Shown here in pieces: positions 37,130-49,260 of a DNA stretch of 64,000 nt (the stretch's first letter is position 1; every line of letters starts with the position of its first letter). The stretch lies in assembly GCA_039881145.1 (NCBI GenBank), contig JAYKKI010000013.1:41187501-41251500 (forward strand), read 5' to 3'. This DNA comes from Druceiella hillmani. Taxonomy: Eukaryota > Arthropoda > Insecta > Lepidoptera > Hepialidae. The notes under the pieces are model-generated. The model saw only the letters and a program-made list of their open reading frames with translations, had not been told where the DNA came from and did not search any database. Both the position numbers and the translations under genes were made by a program.

Positions 37130-38670
37130 ACAATTTGCATCACCCGAATAAAAACAGTTATATTAGCTTGCACACCTTCTTTGACGTATACAATAACTAC
37201 CCCAAACCTGTTTTTGTGATTACGTATAGAATAATGCTGATATCACCCTTTTTGTTAAAGTATTATTTTGCAACCAATATTTTATAATAATCTTTCTTAT
37301 GGTAATTCATATTGTACAACAATTCTTAAATGTCTAACTGAAACCTGTATATATTAGCTTGAACACCTTCTTTGACGAATGCAATGACTACACCATTTTG
37401 TTATAATTACATGTACAATAATGCTGATATCACCCTTTTTGTTCAAGTATTAATTTGTAACCAATATTTTACAATAATCTTTCTTATGGTAATTCATATT
37501 ATACAACAATTCTTAAATGTCTAACTGAAACCTGAATATATTAGCTTGAACACCTTCTTTGACGAATGCAATGACTACACCATTTTGTTATAATTACATG
37601 TACAATAATGCTGATATCACCCTTTTTGTTCAAGTATTAATTTGTAACCAATATTTTACAATAATCTTTCTTATGGTAATTCATATTATACAACAATTCT
37701 TAAATGTCTAACTGAAACCTGAATATATTAGCATGAACACCTTCTTTGACGAATGCAATGACTACACCATTTGTTTATGATTACATGTAGAATAATGCTG
37801 ATATCACCCTTTTTATTAAAGTATTATTTTGCAACCAATATTTTATAATAATCTTTTTTATGGTAATTCATATTGTACAACAATTCTTAAATGTCTAACT
37901 GAAACCTGAATATATTAGCTTGAACACCTTCTTTGACGAATGCAATGACTACACCATTTTGTTATAATTACATGTAGAGTAATGCTGATATCACCCTTTT
38001 TTTAAAGTATTGTTTTGCAACCAATATTTTATAATAATCTTTCTTATGGTAATTTAGAATTTTTTACTTCCAATCGTAAATATATTGTAACTCTTTAGGC
38101 GTTCTAAGTTAGAGAGGGAAATATCTTCGATATTGTTGTTCACAAAAAGATTTTTTTCCCACGACTAATGCTGCGATATGTTGACATAAATACAATAAAT
38201 GTAAGAGGAAATACAGGTAGAACAGATAGATTGACAGTGATATAAAAATTTCAGTTCTTTGACATATCTTACAATTCTTAAATGTCTAACTGAAACCTGA
38301 ATATATTAGCTTGAACGCCTTTGACGAATACAATGACTACACCATTTTTTTATGATTACATGTAGAACAATGCTGATATCACCCTTTTTGTTAAAGTATC
38401 AATTTGCAACCAATATTTTATAATAATCTTTCTTATGGTAATTTATAATTTTTCACTTCCAATCGTGAATATATTGTAACTCTTTAGGCGTTCTAAGTTA
38501 GGAAAGGAAATATTTTCGATACTGTCGTTCCCAAAAAGATTTTTTTCCCACGATTAATGCTGCGGTACGTAGACATGAATACAATAAATATGACAGAATA
38601 GATAAATTAATAGTGATATAAAAATTTCAATTGTTTGACATATCTTACAATTCTTAAATGTCTAACTGAA
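37130..38670. repeat. 187 bp tandem array with a composite extension
   Basis: The block TTAGCTTGAACACCTTCTTT recurs at 37163, 37354, 37541, 37728 and 37915, giving a 187-191 bp period, and again at 38306. After the fifth copy a second sequence of about 200 bp (with TATTGTAACTCTTTAGGCGT and GATTTTTTTCCCACGA) is inserted. It appears again after the sixth copy at 38440-38660, so the right part is built of a larger unit of about 390 bp. No coding content was found. Confidence 0.9.
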
Positions 38671-39620
38671 ATGTAGACATAACCAGTCTCATATATATAC
38701 ATAATTTTTTTACATGAAAGGATTTTATAATAACATTATGCTTATGCGATGCCAAGACTTATTATCTTTAAAATATTTTATATAAGAAAGGAAACTGGCG
38801 ATATGCCAACAAATGAAAACAGGGAAACATCAATATATGAAACATTTCAATACATTACAGGAAACAAATGCTTCTAATCGAACATGTATTAGCACAGCCA
38901 TTATTTAAAGATGAGTATTAGGTATTTACTATGAATTCTGCAAATAATTTATGCTATAATCATGTGTTTGTTATATATTTATAATCTATTATAAACCAAT
39001 TTAATAAGAGTACTAATTTAATCTGAATATGCAATATGTTTGCACGTAAAATGAGTACCAGCTTATTTCTAAAGGTTTGAAGTGCATATAGGTGTCATAT
39101 GATAAAAATGATGATTGAATTTAATTGATAAAAATGGTGAATGATATGGACTAAAGGAATTCTGCACTGTAATGGCAGAAAAGCACTAGGAAAAAGTAGA
39201 GGAAAAAAAATTGCATTTTTGTTATTTTTTTTAATATTTAAAGCACTGAAAATATTTTCATTTTTATTTCAAAATGAGCAGATTTTAAGATTCTACACCT
39301 CAAACTAAAAAACGGAACGCTGTCACAACCGATTTTGTCAGAAACCATATGTAGAAACTGGAAATTTGGCACAAAGATATTTGAAAAGTGGGTATTTTGC
39401 ACCAGCTAACTTTTTAAAAATATTCATAAAAGAATTAAAGAGAGGGTAAAAAAAGCAATTCAAACATTTTTCAAATTTAGTGTATTATATGTATCATTTG
39501 AAAGGGTTTTTTTGAAGAGCACAAAAATATTTCATAATTTTAAATTGCATATTTAAAAAGAAGTTCCAAAAAATATTCGCAAATAGAGCATTTCTTCCTT
39601 ACTTCCAAACTACTAACCTA
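38671..39620. other. Noncoding stretch
   Basis: Part of it (38860-38960: ACATTACAGGAAACAAATGC, then TTAGGTATTTACTATGAATT) resembles 33298-33390, so a diverged dispersed repeat is present. Nothing else was recognised. Confidence 0.4.
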
Positions 39621-39626
39621 CTAAAT

Positions 39627-40260
39627 CCAAAACTACTAAACCAAATATCATGAAAAAAATAGGGTTGGGAAAATCTAATTAGAAAATTATAGAAAACTAG
39701 GGATTTTTATGATTATTGTAGATCCTATAATTTTTTAAATATACACCATACTTTTACGTCTATCAGAGACAATAAACAATATATTACGTTATATTAATTT
39801 AATAAATATACTATGAACCCCTTTAATTGTCCGAAACCCTTATACGAAACCCATATAAGAAGCCCCTTTTTCTGTATATTTGTACAATTGCCGCATGAAA
39901 AGATTTTAATAAAAATTCTATTTTTTTTCAAATAACTTACTTTGTCCATGTATAATTTAATTAATTCGCCACATTTTACACTGTAAAATATATTAAATCT
40001 GGGAAACAAACATACACAAGACTAGCCAAAACTACTAAACCAAATATCATGAAAAAAATAGGGTTGGGAAAATCTAATTAGAAAATTACGGAAAACTATA
40101 GTGATTACTATAGATCCAACAATTTTTTAAATTTGCACCATACTTTTACGTGTATGAAAGACAATAGACAATATATTATGTTATATATATAATAATTTAA
40201 TAAAAATACTATGAACCCTTTAATTGTCCTAATATGACTAATGTTAAAATAATCCCGACT
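39627..40260. repeat. Direct duplication, 399 bp offset
   Basis: AAACTACTAAACCAAATATC followed by ATGAAAAAAATAGGGTTGGG and, further on, ATACTATGAACCC with TTTAATTGTCC are found at 39629-39830 and again at 40028-40235. The second copy is shortened in the middle of neither block. It is probably a tandem duplication of unknown DNA. Confidence 0.85.
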
Positions 40261-41754
40261 TTTTATATTATGTCCAATGACCTAAAACCTCAAAAAAGTA
40301 AACTTGAAGTAATGGTTATAATGGCTAAAAATAAGTGTAATAAATCATCAACAACACAAAGGCTAAATCACCAAAAAATTGTACTCATGATTTTATCAAA
40401 ATATTAAAACTAACGAAATTAAAATATACCAAATTTATAATTTGATTATAGACGACGAGGATCCTTAAATAAAAAAGTATTATTCATCCTTCTTTACATT
40501 AGCCATATGTCTTATTTTTTATAAAAAATACGCTTTACAGAGAGAACACTACCTACGTGAAAGAGATCAAAATACTGACGGACAGGATTAAGTAAGCTAG
40601 AATTGAAATAAATAAATTTCTTGGAGCAAACAAGATTACAAATTAAACAAATATTCAGTCCTCAATAAGAGATGAATGTCACACATATAATAAAAAAATT
40701 ATTATGTACAAAAATATGCTCAATATTTGAAATTGATTTTAATAACAATTCCAGCACAAATTTTATACAAACATTTTATAAATTAAACAATAATAATACA
40801 TTTAATTCCTTTCTTGTTTGAACTTGTATTTTATTTTTTTATTAAGACAATGTATTTCATCAACATTATTAAAAAAGGTTTTAGAACAATTAATAATAAA
40901 AACTTCCTTTTATTTTCAATATGTTTCTTTTATTTCATTTCAATCTCTTCTCTTCCTCTCTCTCCCTCACCTTGAATAAAAGATTGGTTAGTTGCTTTAA
41001 AAAAGTTGTTATTCAATCCATAGCAGATTTTATAAATGATTCTAATTAAGAACATTTATTTATACATTAATATTGCCATATTAACCTCATAATGTTCCTT
41101 ATATAAGCCAAATCAACATTGCCAGCTACGTGTAAAATGGAAAAATATGATAATGGTGTAATTAAAATTTACATAGCTAATATCTCTTTTTTGTTATGAC
41201 CCCGCCCTCTTATTCATATCATAAATAATATAATTCTAAATGTCACTCAGTCTTAATCACGTAATTATCATCTAATATTTTGCAATAACAATGCTTCGTA
41301 GTGTGTCTTTAGGCATTGATTAACAAATTGTTATAAAACAAAACTTGATTACACAATTTACGTTATTAATCTCCACTTTTTATAGCGTTAAAATAAATCA
41401 CTTTTAATAATGATAATAATTTTCTGAGAGATTGTCTCACATATAAAGTTGAAATTCGGCATAATAACTCACACGTTTCGCAATAGAAGAAACCTAACAA
41501 ATATTTGATTGAGAACCATGAATGGGATCAATTCTAGTATAGAAAAAAGTTTACTCTCAATCATATAGAGTATCAATTGAATTCATCTTGAGGTTCGAAA
41601 CCTATTTTTTTTTTTATTTGATCTAAGGTGATTATATAAGTATTGGTGAAAATGTTCAGTAAAAATATGTCATCTCAAAACTCTCAAAAATAATATTATG
41701 GAAAAAATAGAGTTACTAGATGTTTTCCCGACTATGTGGATGACTCTTGATGTC
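40261..41754. other. AT-rich noncoding stretch
   Basis: Nothing was recognised. A palindromic GGTTCGAAACC followed by a T run near 41590-41625 recalls a tRNA B box and terminator, but no tRNA fold could be drawn. Confidence 0.4.
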
Positions 41755-42110
41755 TTAATTTTTTAATAATTCACAATATTTGTATGTCTATGGATATAGA
41801 TAGATAACTAAGGAATATATTTACATGGTAAAAAATAATATTAGCATTGGTAAATAGTTCAATAGAAATACTATGTATGGCACATAGTATTTTGTATGTC
41901 TATGGATATAGAAATATAACTAGGGAATAAATTTACATGGTAAAAAATAATATTAGCATTGGTAAATAGTTTAATAGAAATACTATGTAGAGTACATAAT
42001 ATTTTTTATGTCTATGGATATAGAAAAATAACTAGGTAATATATTTACATGGTAAAAAATAATATTACTATTGGTAAATAGTCTAATAGAAATAATATGT
42101 ACCCTTTGTG
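41755..42110. repeat. 112 bp tandem array, three copies
   Basis: TATGTCTATGGATATAGA begins copies at 41783, 41895 and 42007. Each continues with TATTTACATGGTAAAAAATA and AGAAATACTATGTA. Confidence 0.9.
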
Positions 42111-42436
42111 TTTAAACTTTTATATGTTCTTCAGCGGGTACGGAACACTCGTAGTGTGAGTTCTACTTATAATTAATAAGTTTTTTTGTAAAAAAATGAA
42201 CATTGCCAAGAAATCCTTCCATTTGTATACGACAGTTAAACTTTTAAAAGAAGTTATATCACAGTATATCGAAATGTTTATAAAAAATTTTCCAGAACAA
42301 ATCAATTTCTTGGAGGGAAAACTAACACCTTTTAAAAAAGTTTTTCACAATTTGCTAATTTACATGGGTTCACTGACAAAACTTTGTTATTTCACAATAA
42401 AAGTGCTCTGAAAATGGGAAGGTAGCAAGAGTTACT

Positions 42437-42890
42437 ATTTAGGGTTCCTAATAATTATAAGAACCCATGAACTGTCCGTCTGTCGCAGCCTCACTGTTTC
42501 TACAGTTTTAGACTTATATGCATGAAATTTTACAAGTAAATTTTTCATATGGAGACTTCAATTAACGTATTGTCAAAATATAAAATAAAAATTTTGAACG
42601 TAGCTCCCCATACATGTAAATTTGAACTGAAAACATTTTTTTCCAACAAACCTTCCTGAGGGGTCACTAAACAGATATTTGAAAATGAAAATGATTAAGT
42701 TTTACCTTTTAAGTCCCGTGAATTGAAAAACCTGAAAAAATTCTTCATATAGAATTTTGAATGTATATTATTTCGGTTAATTTGCGTCAATAATTCTGAG
42801 AGGCAAATACAATTATGGAACCCTACCTTTGTGTGTCCTGACACGTGCTGGACTGTTTTTTCAAGTTTCATTGTTACATACATAAATAGC
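42437..42890 (+). repeat. Dispersed repeat like one common in Lepidoptera
   Basis: The order of landmarks is TTTAGGGTTCC, CTGTCCGTCTGTCGCAGCC, GCTCCCCATACATGT, AACTGAAAACATTTTTTTCC, GAGGGGTCACTAAACAGATA and finally GGAACCCTACCTT with a GTGCTGG tail. This recalls, from memory, a very common lepidopteran non-coding repeat. Shorter relatives in the other orientation lie at 49137-49260 and 58200-58325. The class of the element is not clear from the sequence. Confidence 0.5.
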
Positions 42891-42899
42891 TATATCAGA

Positions 42900-43230
42900 A
42901 ACTATGTAAAATTCAATTTGAATAATTACCAAATATTCAGTCTACGTGGTAATTGTTGCCAAACCTCTTGGGGCAATTTTCACTTACAAGCAAATGAGAC
43001 ATGTTAACCTTCCTTGCAATGAATATAAGCCAAGCAATTTTAATATCCTCCAAATGCAGTGAGAAGGAAGCTATTAATACTACACCTAGATTTTGAAAAA
43101 AACTATTGTAAAGATCCTTTGTAGCCTTTTATTCCTCACCAAGTCCTAGAAGTCAGTAAAATTCCTATGGAATGCCAATAAAATGCCTATGGAATGCAAA
43201 GAAGTTTCATACATCTTTAGTATTTAGATA
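42900..43230. repeat. Dispersed repeat, first copy
   Basis: About 290 bp, from AAAATTCAATTTGAATAATT through CCAAACCTCTTGGGGCAATT to TACACCTAGATTTTGAAAAA, is closely matched at 45207-45475 in the same orientation, 2.3 kb away. No coding content was recognised. Confidence 0.85.
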
Positions 43231-45060
43231 GAACTGTGAAGAAGAATAGAAGAATATCATTAAACTAACATGGTAATGGTAAGCTTTCAGACTAAGTCTG
43301 AAAGCTGAGAAAATATTTACGACAAATTGTACGCAAGAGTAGTAACAAATTCAAATGACATTCCGCTGCTCTGAATGATGTGTCTCATTTTAATTAAATT
43401 ACCTACAAATTATTGTTATGGAATAAAACTAAATTGTATATTTAATGTAGCTAGCGATAACTTTTTATAATCACTTTATTTCAATGAATTGCAGCAATCA
43501 TATTGAACGACTACATAATCACAACATAATAAGGAAAACATTGTGTTCTCAGAATTATAACATAACAAACAAGTCTTAACCCATTAACAATGTACCAAGA
43601 CAATAGTCCAAGTGCTGACTTTCTTCATTTCCATTGCTGGTCTATTAACCACACAGTCGTTCTTGTATGGAGAAATAATTTTTCTCGGTTTCCTACCAAG
43701 GTAGATTAATAGACATCTGAGTTAAAATACTGAACCGACTTTTTCTAAAATAATTCAAAGGATATCAATGAAGTCAGCTCATGTAGTGTATAAATTAATG
43801 AAGATGTTAGACTGACCTTTCTATTACAGCTTTAACAAAAATCTAATGGAAAATAGAATTAATAATAATTACATACAGCTACTAATTCGTGTTTTAAAAC
43901 ATTCTTAAAAATAAAGTCTATAATTCTCAACAAGAATACTGCCAAAAGGCCATAAGTTTGAAAATTTATTAAATTGAGTTTTTCTACTATATACAAGTTG
44001 AAAAAATCAGAATTTTTAATAAAAATGATGATATTCTAAATATAAGCAACTAAAAAAACCGTTAAATAAAAGGTCATAAAACTTCATTTTTCGCTACATC
44101 CTTAGGAAATTAGCTATATGTTTTAAAATGCTAGATAAACAGGATGTATGTCCTCTTGCATCTAAAGTGCTTAGGTATAACAATAACAAATTATATTCAG
44201 GTACTTTGAACCTGTGTATTCATTCATGGGGTTAGGTCCATTTCACCGTGGAGTTGAGGAGTCGAAAAAAACTTTTCAGTAATACTTTTCAAACAGCATC
44301 TACACGTTCATATTTCCTGAAGACGTTTTGCTTTGGCTATATTATTCTTCTCAGTATAAACTTAATAAAATTAAACCAAGACCGTATACAAATGATATGG
44401 TTGAATTACTCAGTGGGGTAGTTATGATTTATTCTATCGCAAAGAATTTGAAGTGAAAATATTTACAATAAATTCTTTTACAGCAAAATACTGAAATCAA
44501 AAAAATGTCTGAACATTTAAAAACATGAACATGTGAAAGGAATGTCGAATGAAAAGAAAAAAGTGTTATTATATTTTATCGGGTATAATGCCAAAGAACA
44601 GGACACAATTTTTTGGGAAAACATACAACAAACACATGGCAATGAAGAGTAAAGTTAAATTCACAATTTAATGATAATTTATGTATTTATTTAGCACTTT
44701 AAGGCAATCAAAGACAAACTGAAAATTTGTATTTATTTTATCAAATTACTATTTTATTTTAGTAATTAAGCAATTATCGCACGCTCTAAATTGCTTATTT
44801 CTTGTGATAATTGCTTAATAACACTGATAAAGCTGTTTAGTGTAATTATTTTTGATAATTAAAATATTCAAATTTTGTGTTTTTAAGATACTGACGTTGT
44901 TTTGAAATTGTACATACTTTATTTTACTGCTGAGAATTTTTTGGAAAATAACATTAATGTAAATACTTTTATTTTCTTAACTCTTTTATTATGCACCTTT
45001 ATGGATATGAATATTTAATATGAACTTATATAATATATAAAGCTGAAAAACTTTGTTTAT
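43231..45060. other. AT-rich noncoding stretch
   Basis: No gene was recognised. A 12 bp hairpin (TAAGCAATTATC with GATAATTGCTTA) lies at 44767-44817. Confidence 0.4.
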
Positions 45061-45500
45061 TTATTTGTTCGTCTCTGGAACTATACGTCCAAATTAAAAA
45101 ATTCCTTTGTCTTAGGAACATCACAGTTTCTGAAAGATTATAGGATCATTATAATTAAAAAAAGGGGCCGAGCAGTTATAAAAAATGCAATAGAAAAATG
45201 CATAAAATTCAATTTGAATAATTACCAAATATTCAGTCCACGTGAATAATTGTTTCCAAACCTCTTGGGGCAATTTTCACTTACAAGAAAATGAGACAGG
45301 TTAACCTTCCTTGCAATGATTATAAGCAAAGCGACTTAAACATCGGCCATATGAAGTATAGTAAGAAGGAAGCCATTAATATTACACCTAGATTTTGAAA
45401 AAAACTATTGTAAAGATCATTTGTAGCCTTTTATGTCTCAGGTCCTAGAAATCAGTAAAATGCCTATGAAACGCCAAGTTCATATAGAGTTACATACATC
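45050..45500. repeat. Dispersed repeat, second copy
   Basis: The part from 45207 matches 42900-43200. The preceding part (AAAGCTGAAAAACTTTGTTT, then GTTCGTCTCTGGAACTA) recalls a widespread insect transposon segment. The two parts may belong to one element of which only the second half is shared with the first copy. Confidence 0.7.
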
Positions 45501-45663
45501 TTTAGTATTTATATATAAAAAAACATTAGTTAAACGGTGCAAGGTAGTAACAGACTGGCTTTTAAACTAAAAGCTTAAGTAATATAATTCTATTTTTGGA
45601 ACGACGCCTCAAATTATTTATTTATAGTTCTAGTGAATTATCTTGTAAACAAAAATTTGTAAG

Positions 45664-45895
45664 TCAAAAATTGTTATCATCGAAATAACATTTATGTTAC
45701 AGAAAAATTTATGTTAATTAAAAAAGTGTTATCATAGAAGTAATGTTTATGTTACAGAAGTCAGCAGCTTACGTCATATACCTGTAGCTGTATGCTAAAT
45801 AAAAAAAATTGTTATCATCGAAGTAACGTTTATGTTATAGAAGTCAGCAGCTTACGTCATATACCTGTAGCTGTATACTAAATAAAAAGCTTTGA
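45664..45895. repeat. 83 bp tandem repeat
   Basis: AGAAGTCAGCAGCTTACGTC occurs at 45756 and 45839, each preceded by a GTTATCAT(C/A)GAAGTAA block. A third, partial block leads in from about 45670. Confidence 0.85.
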
Positions 45896-45959
45896 AACGT
45901 GTAATTTAAAAAAAGTATTGATTTTAAAATTAAACATTTTATAAAAAACTTGTAAAGAA

Positions 45960-46560
45960 CTTTATTTGTTTATTTATTTCAAACTTTAATATGCACATAA
46001 ATACATACATACATATGACGAACTTATTGTTACATTAGCACTCTCTTCCGGTAAACTGGAATGCTTAATTATGAGTATTTAGTAATGTGGAAATCTATAA
46101 AAAACATTCGTAAATCTACTCTATTACAATATTTACAAATCAAAATATTAATAAAAAGCAAAAAATATAATGAACACAAACAAGTAAAAATAAGACTAAA
46201 TACAAATAAAAAATTAAAAAATTAAATTATTATATACAAATCTCGACAAGGCATAATTAAGAAAAAGAGGAAGGCCTTTGTCAGACGATCTTTTAAAACA
46301 TTTATAGGGACAAGTTGCCGGTATCCATATCCCGTTGATTCCACAGTGTTATAGCTTGGGAATAAAAGATGGTTTATATAACAAGGAGTAAAAGATGGTT
46401 TATATTTAGAATAAAGGACAGTGTTGGAGTTTTTTATTCTGCAAAAAGCCTCATTTTTTCTCCGAAGTTGTTAAAAACATTTAATATTTTGTCATTTCCA
46501 AAATGGTGTCTTAAGCATAACCCACCCTGCCATACCAACTTCATTATGTACTAAAGGGCA
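45960..46560 (-). repeat. Possible LINE 3' end sharing its tail with the SINE
   Basis: The left edge (CTTTAATATGCACATAAATA, then GACGAACTTATTGTTAC) resembles the tail of the SINE at 10029-10225. Upstream on the minus strand, frames such as YGYRQLVPINVLKDRLTKAF recall the C-terminal tail of LINE reverse transcriptases, but stops break them and no catalytic motif is present. SINEs commonly borrow the 3' end of a partner LINE, which makes this a candidate partner. A 19 bp local repeat (AAAAGATGGTTTATAT) lies near 46365-46405. Confidence 0.35.
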
Positions 46561-46889
46561 ACCCATAGTTTATGTCCAATTTGAAAATCCCTTTACACAA
46601 TTTTTATAAAACATTTGACTGACTATTGAACTTCTATGCAAAAGAAACGAGAAAGGCATGTAAAAAGGGAACCTAGGTAATGACCGGATGAAAATTGTCT
46701 TAGGTGTCAAAGTTAGTCTCCCTTTGGTATCTTTTACCTTGTATTATAGGAAGAATTATTGAGAAAGATTATTAATTAGAAAGAATTATTAACAATACTC
46801 TATTTAACTATGTTTTTTATGTTTTTTATCTGTTGTGTGCTACATAAAAAATAAGTTTCACAACAAAAAATGTACTTAAATATCCTTAT

Positions 46890-46975
46890 TGCATGGAATT
46901 AATTCCATGATTTTACACAACAATGAAAATGAAGGAAATCACCCCATAAGAAATGCCCCACATTTTCATTGTTGG
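46890..46975. repeat. Two short inverted repeats
   Basis: An 18 bp perfect palindrome, CATGGAATTAATTCCATG, is followed by CAACAATGAAAATG pairing with CATTTTCATTGTTG across about 28 bases. Confidence 0.75.
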
Positions 46976-48108
46976 TTAGTAATAAAATAAAGTTGTGCAG
47001 TTTCTTGTTTTATTTTAGAAACACGCTGTATTTTATAGGTATTTGTTTATATAAATATAGAATGATAATATTTCATATTCTAGGAACACTTTATATCGTC
47101 TGATTATTCATGCCGTCCAGCGTCTGCGTGCGTTACATATTTCTTTATTACCGTTGTGTGTGCTGTCCTTTACTTGTTTTTGCAAATTCACTTGTCCTTG
47201 ACAGATAATTAACTGTAATAAGCCTGGCAAACAATGATAGTGATGTAACAAGTTATAGTTATCTCCAAATTTGACCCCAATATCAATAAAGCTCAGAGCA
47301 GTGCTATAGACTTATGAATTTCTTGTTGTCTTATTGAGATGTGTCATCTAAATAATCTTTTTTCATACATACATTTAATGTCAATTGAAATTCAAATTAT
47401 AAAGCTGATAGTGTATCGAGGAAACTGAACAATAGTTTCGATCAAATCATTTAGATGGTAATATTACAGCGACGACAATAACAAAAACTGACTAAATATA
47501 TTTTAATAAAATATGAAAAAATCTTCAAGTTATCTGGGTATCTGGATGAATGGGTAATGTGGAATTTTTTCACAAAAAATATCATCTTATTCACGGCAAG
47601 CCTGAAACAGACCACCTAGCGACTTTTATTTAATTTTTGTTATCTTTACATGGGACCACTTACTACAGGATAAGCCTTCAGTCGGATTCTATACCAACAA
47701 CTTATGCTGTTTAGTTCTCTTCAAATGTACATATCTGCCACATTGAAGACCACTTCCATCTTAGGGTTTTCGTGATTTTGTAACCATGCATATTTTTAGT
47801 TTTCCTACAAAATCTGAACGCTGAGTATTCTATGTATTGAGTGAGATATTTTATTCTCGAACGAAAGTTATGAATTTCTTTATTGCAACCTGTAAAGTTT
47901 GCATTTTACATTAAAACTGACATAATGCATGTCAAAATGCATGTAAAAGTAAGGTTTCGTAATTGTATATACCTCTTGATGCACATTCAGCAAAATAATG
48001 TTAATTGAAATCTGTAGCTAAATGTATCTATAATATTTTTATCAGGCTTTTCAACCTATGACTGCAAAGTTACAGAAGGGGATACACAAAATTACAAAAG
48101 AGGTACTT
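46976..48108. other. Noncoding stretch
   Basis: No gene or repeat was recognised. Confidence 0.4.
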
Positions 48109-48366
48109 AACACAATAAATATTTACTAATATGTAACTGCTTAATTACGTTACATATTAGTGAATATTTACTGTGTTAAGGAGCTATACCAGTGATGACA
48201 CATATCATAAGTCATCACTGGTACAACTTCTTAATACAATAAATATTCACTAATATGTAACTGCTTAATTATGTTGCATATTAGTAAATATTTACTGTGT
48301 TAAGGAGCTATACCAGTGATGACACATATCATAAGTCATCACTGGTATATTTACTAATATGTAACG
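48109..48366. repeat. Alternating hairpin array
   Basis: Hairpin 1 (48109-48177) has arms of 29 bp with two mismatches around an 11-base loop. Hairpin 2 (48187-48223) has perfect 13 bp arms TACCAGTGATGAC and GTCATCACTGGTA. Both recur in the same order at 48233-48301 and 48311-48347, a period of 124 bp. A lone half-arm of hairpin 1 closes the array. Confidence 0.9.
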
Positions 48367-49136
48367 TAATAAAGCAGGTAACACATATACGTGATTGTGA
48401 AAATCTTAAAAACGGTCACATTTAGGATCATAATTATAGTTTTCCAACAACCTTTGCATAAGGGTCTAAAATACTTGTAGTTGTTCTTAATTTTCAGTTC
48501 AATAGTTTCAAAAATAAGAGGCAAGGAACATATTTCTACGAATGTTTTTCAATAAATCTCTGATCATGTACAAATTAAAATTATGAAAAAAATAATTTTG
48601 GGAAACTTATAAATAATCCCTTCAAACGAGAACTCGTATAGTAATATACACGGTGTCCGTAAATAAGTGTCGAACAAAGAAAGACTTTATTCCTTGACTA
48701 AAAAATTGTAATAACATTTAAAATATGACTTTTTTCAAAAAATTAAAAATAATATTTATAATTCTGTGTCATCTTTTCCGTATACATGATACTTGCACAC
48801 TTTGTTCAGCGCCGCACGGGGGAATAACCCGCGAACAACTGTAAAGACATCGCCACTGCGGGTAAATACCTGGACAAATATTGGGTGTAACATATCCAAT
48901 ACTTATTCGGAAAAAGAAAAAGAGTTATGTATAATATTTTTTTTTGAACTCAATAAAAAAGGGCGTGTTTTACATTTTATTTCAATGACATTTTATTCCT
49001 CTATAACCAAAGAACAGGGTCTTTCTTTATCCGACGCTTATTCCCGGACAACATGTATATGAGATTTTAAAAAGAAATTATAAAACTATTTTTGAGTACT
49101 AACTATTGATATAAGTGCATGTTAACATACTTTATT
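48367..49136. other. Noncoding stretch with a repeat shared with 56.6 kb
   Basis: The block TTACATTTTATTTCAATGAC, then ATTTTATTCCTCTATAACCA, near 48970-49010 closely resembles 56615-56660. The 89-residue frame at 48793-49062 contains it and has no recognised domain. Confidence 0.5.
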
Positions 49137-49260
49137 ACTGTTTCTACGTCAAGCGTTCTCTGAGAAAAACGGCTGTGACAGACAGATGTACGGATGCATG
49201 AATGATTCTTATAGGGGTTCCGTTCCGTTCTCCCTTAGAAGTATAGAACCCTTAAAAGGT
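49137..49260 (+). repeat. Short copy of the Lepidoptera-like repeat
   Basis: TTCTCTGAGAAAAACGGCTG, then GACAGACAGATGTACGGATG, then ATAGGGGTTCCGTTCC match the landmark order of the repeat at 42437-42890 read in reverse. Confidence 0.5.

Noticed and set aside
41585..41630. Possible tRNA gene (GGTTCGAAACC followed by a T run)
   Set aside because: No acceptor, D or anticodon stem could be drawn upstream.
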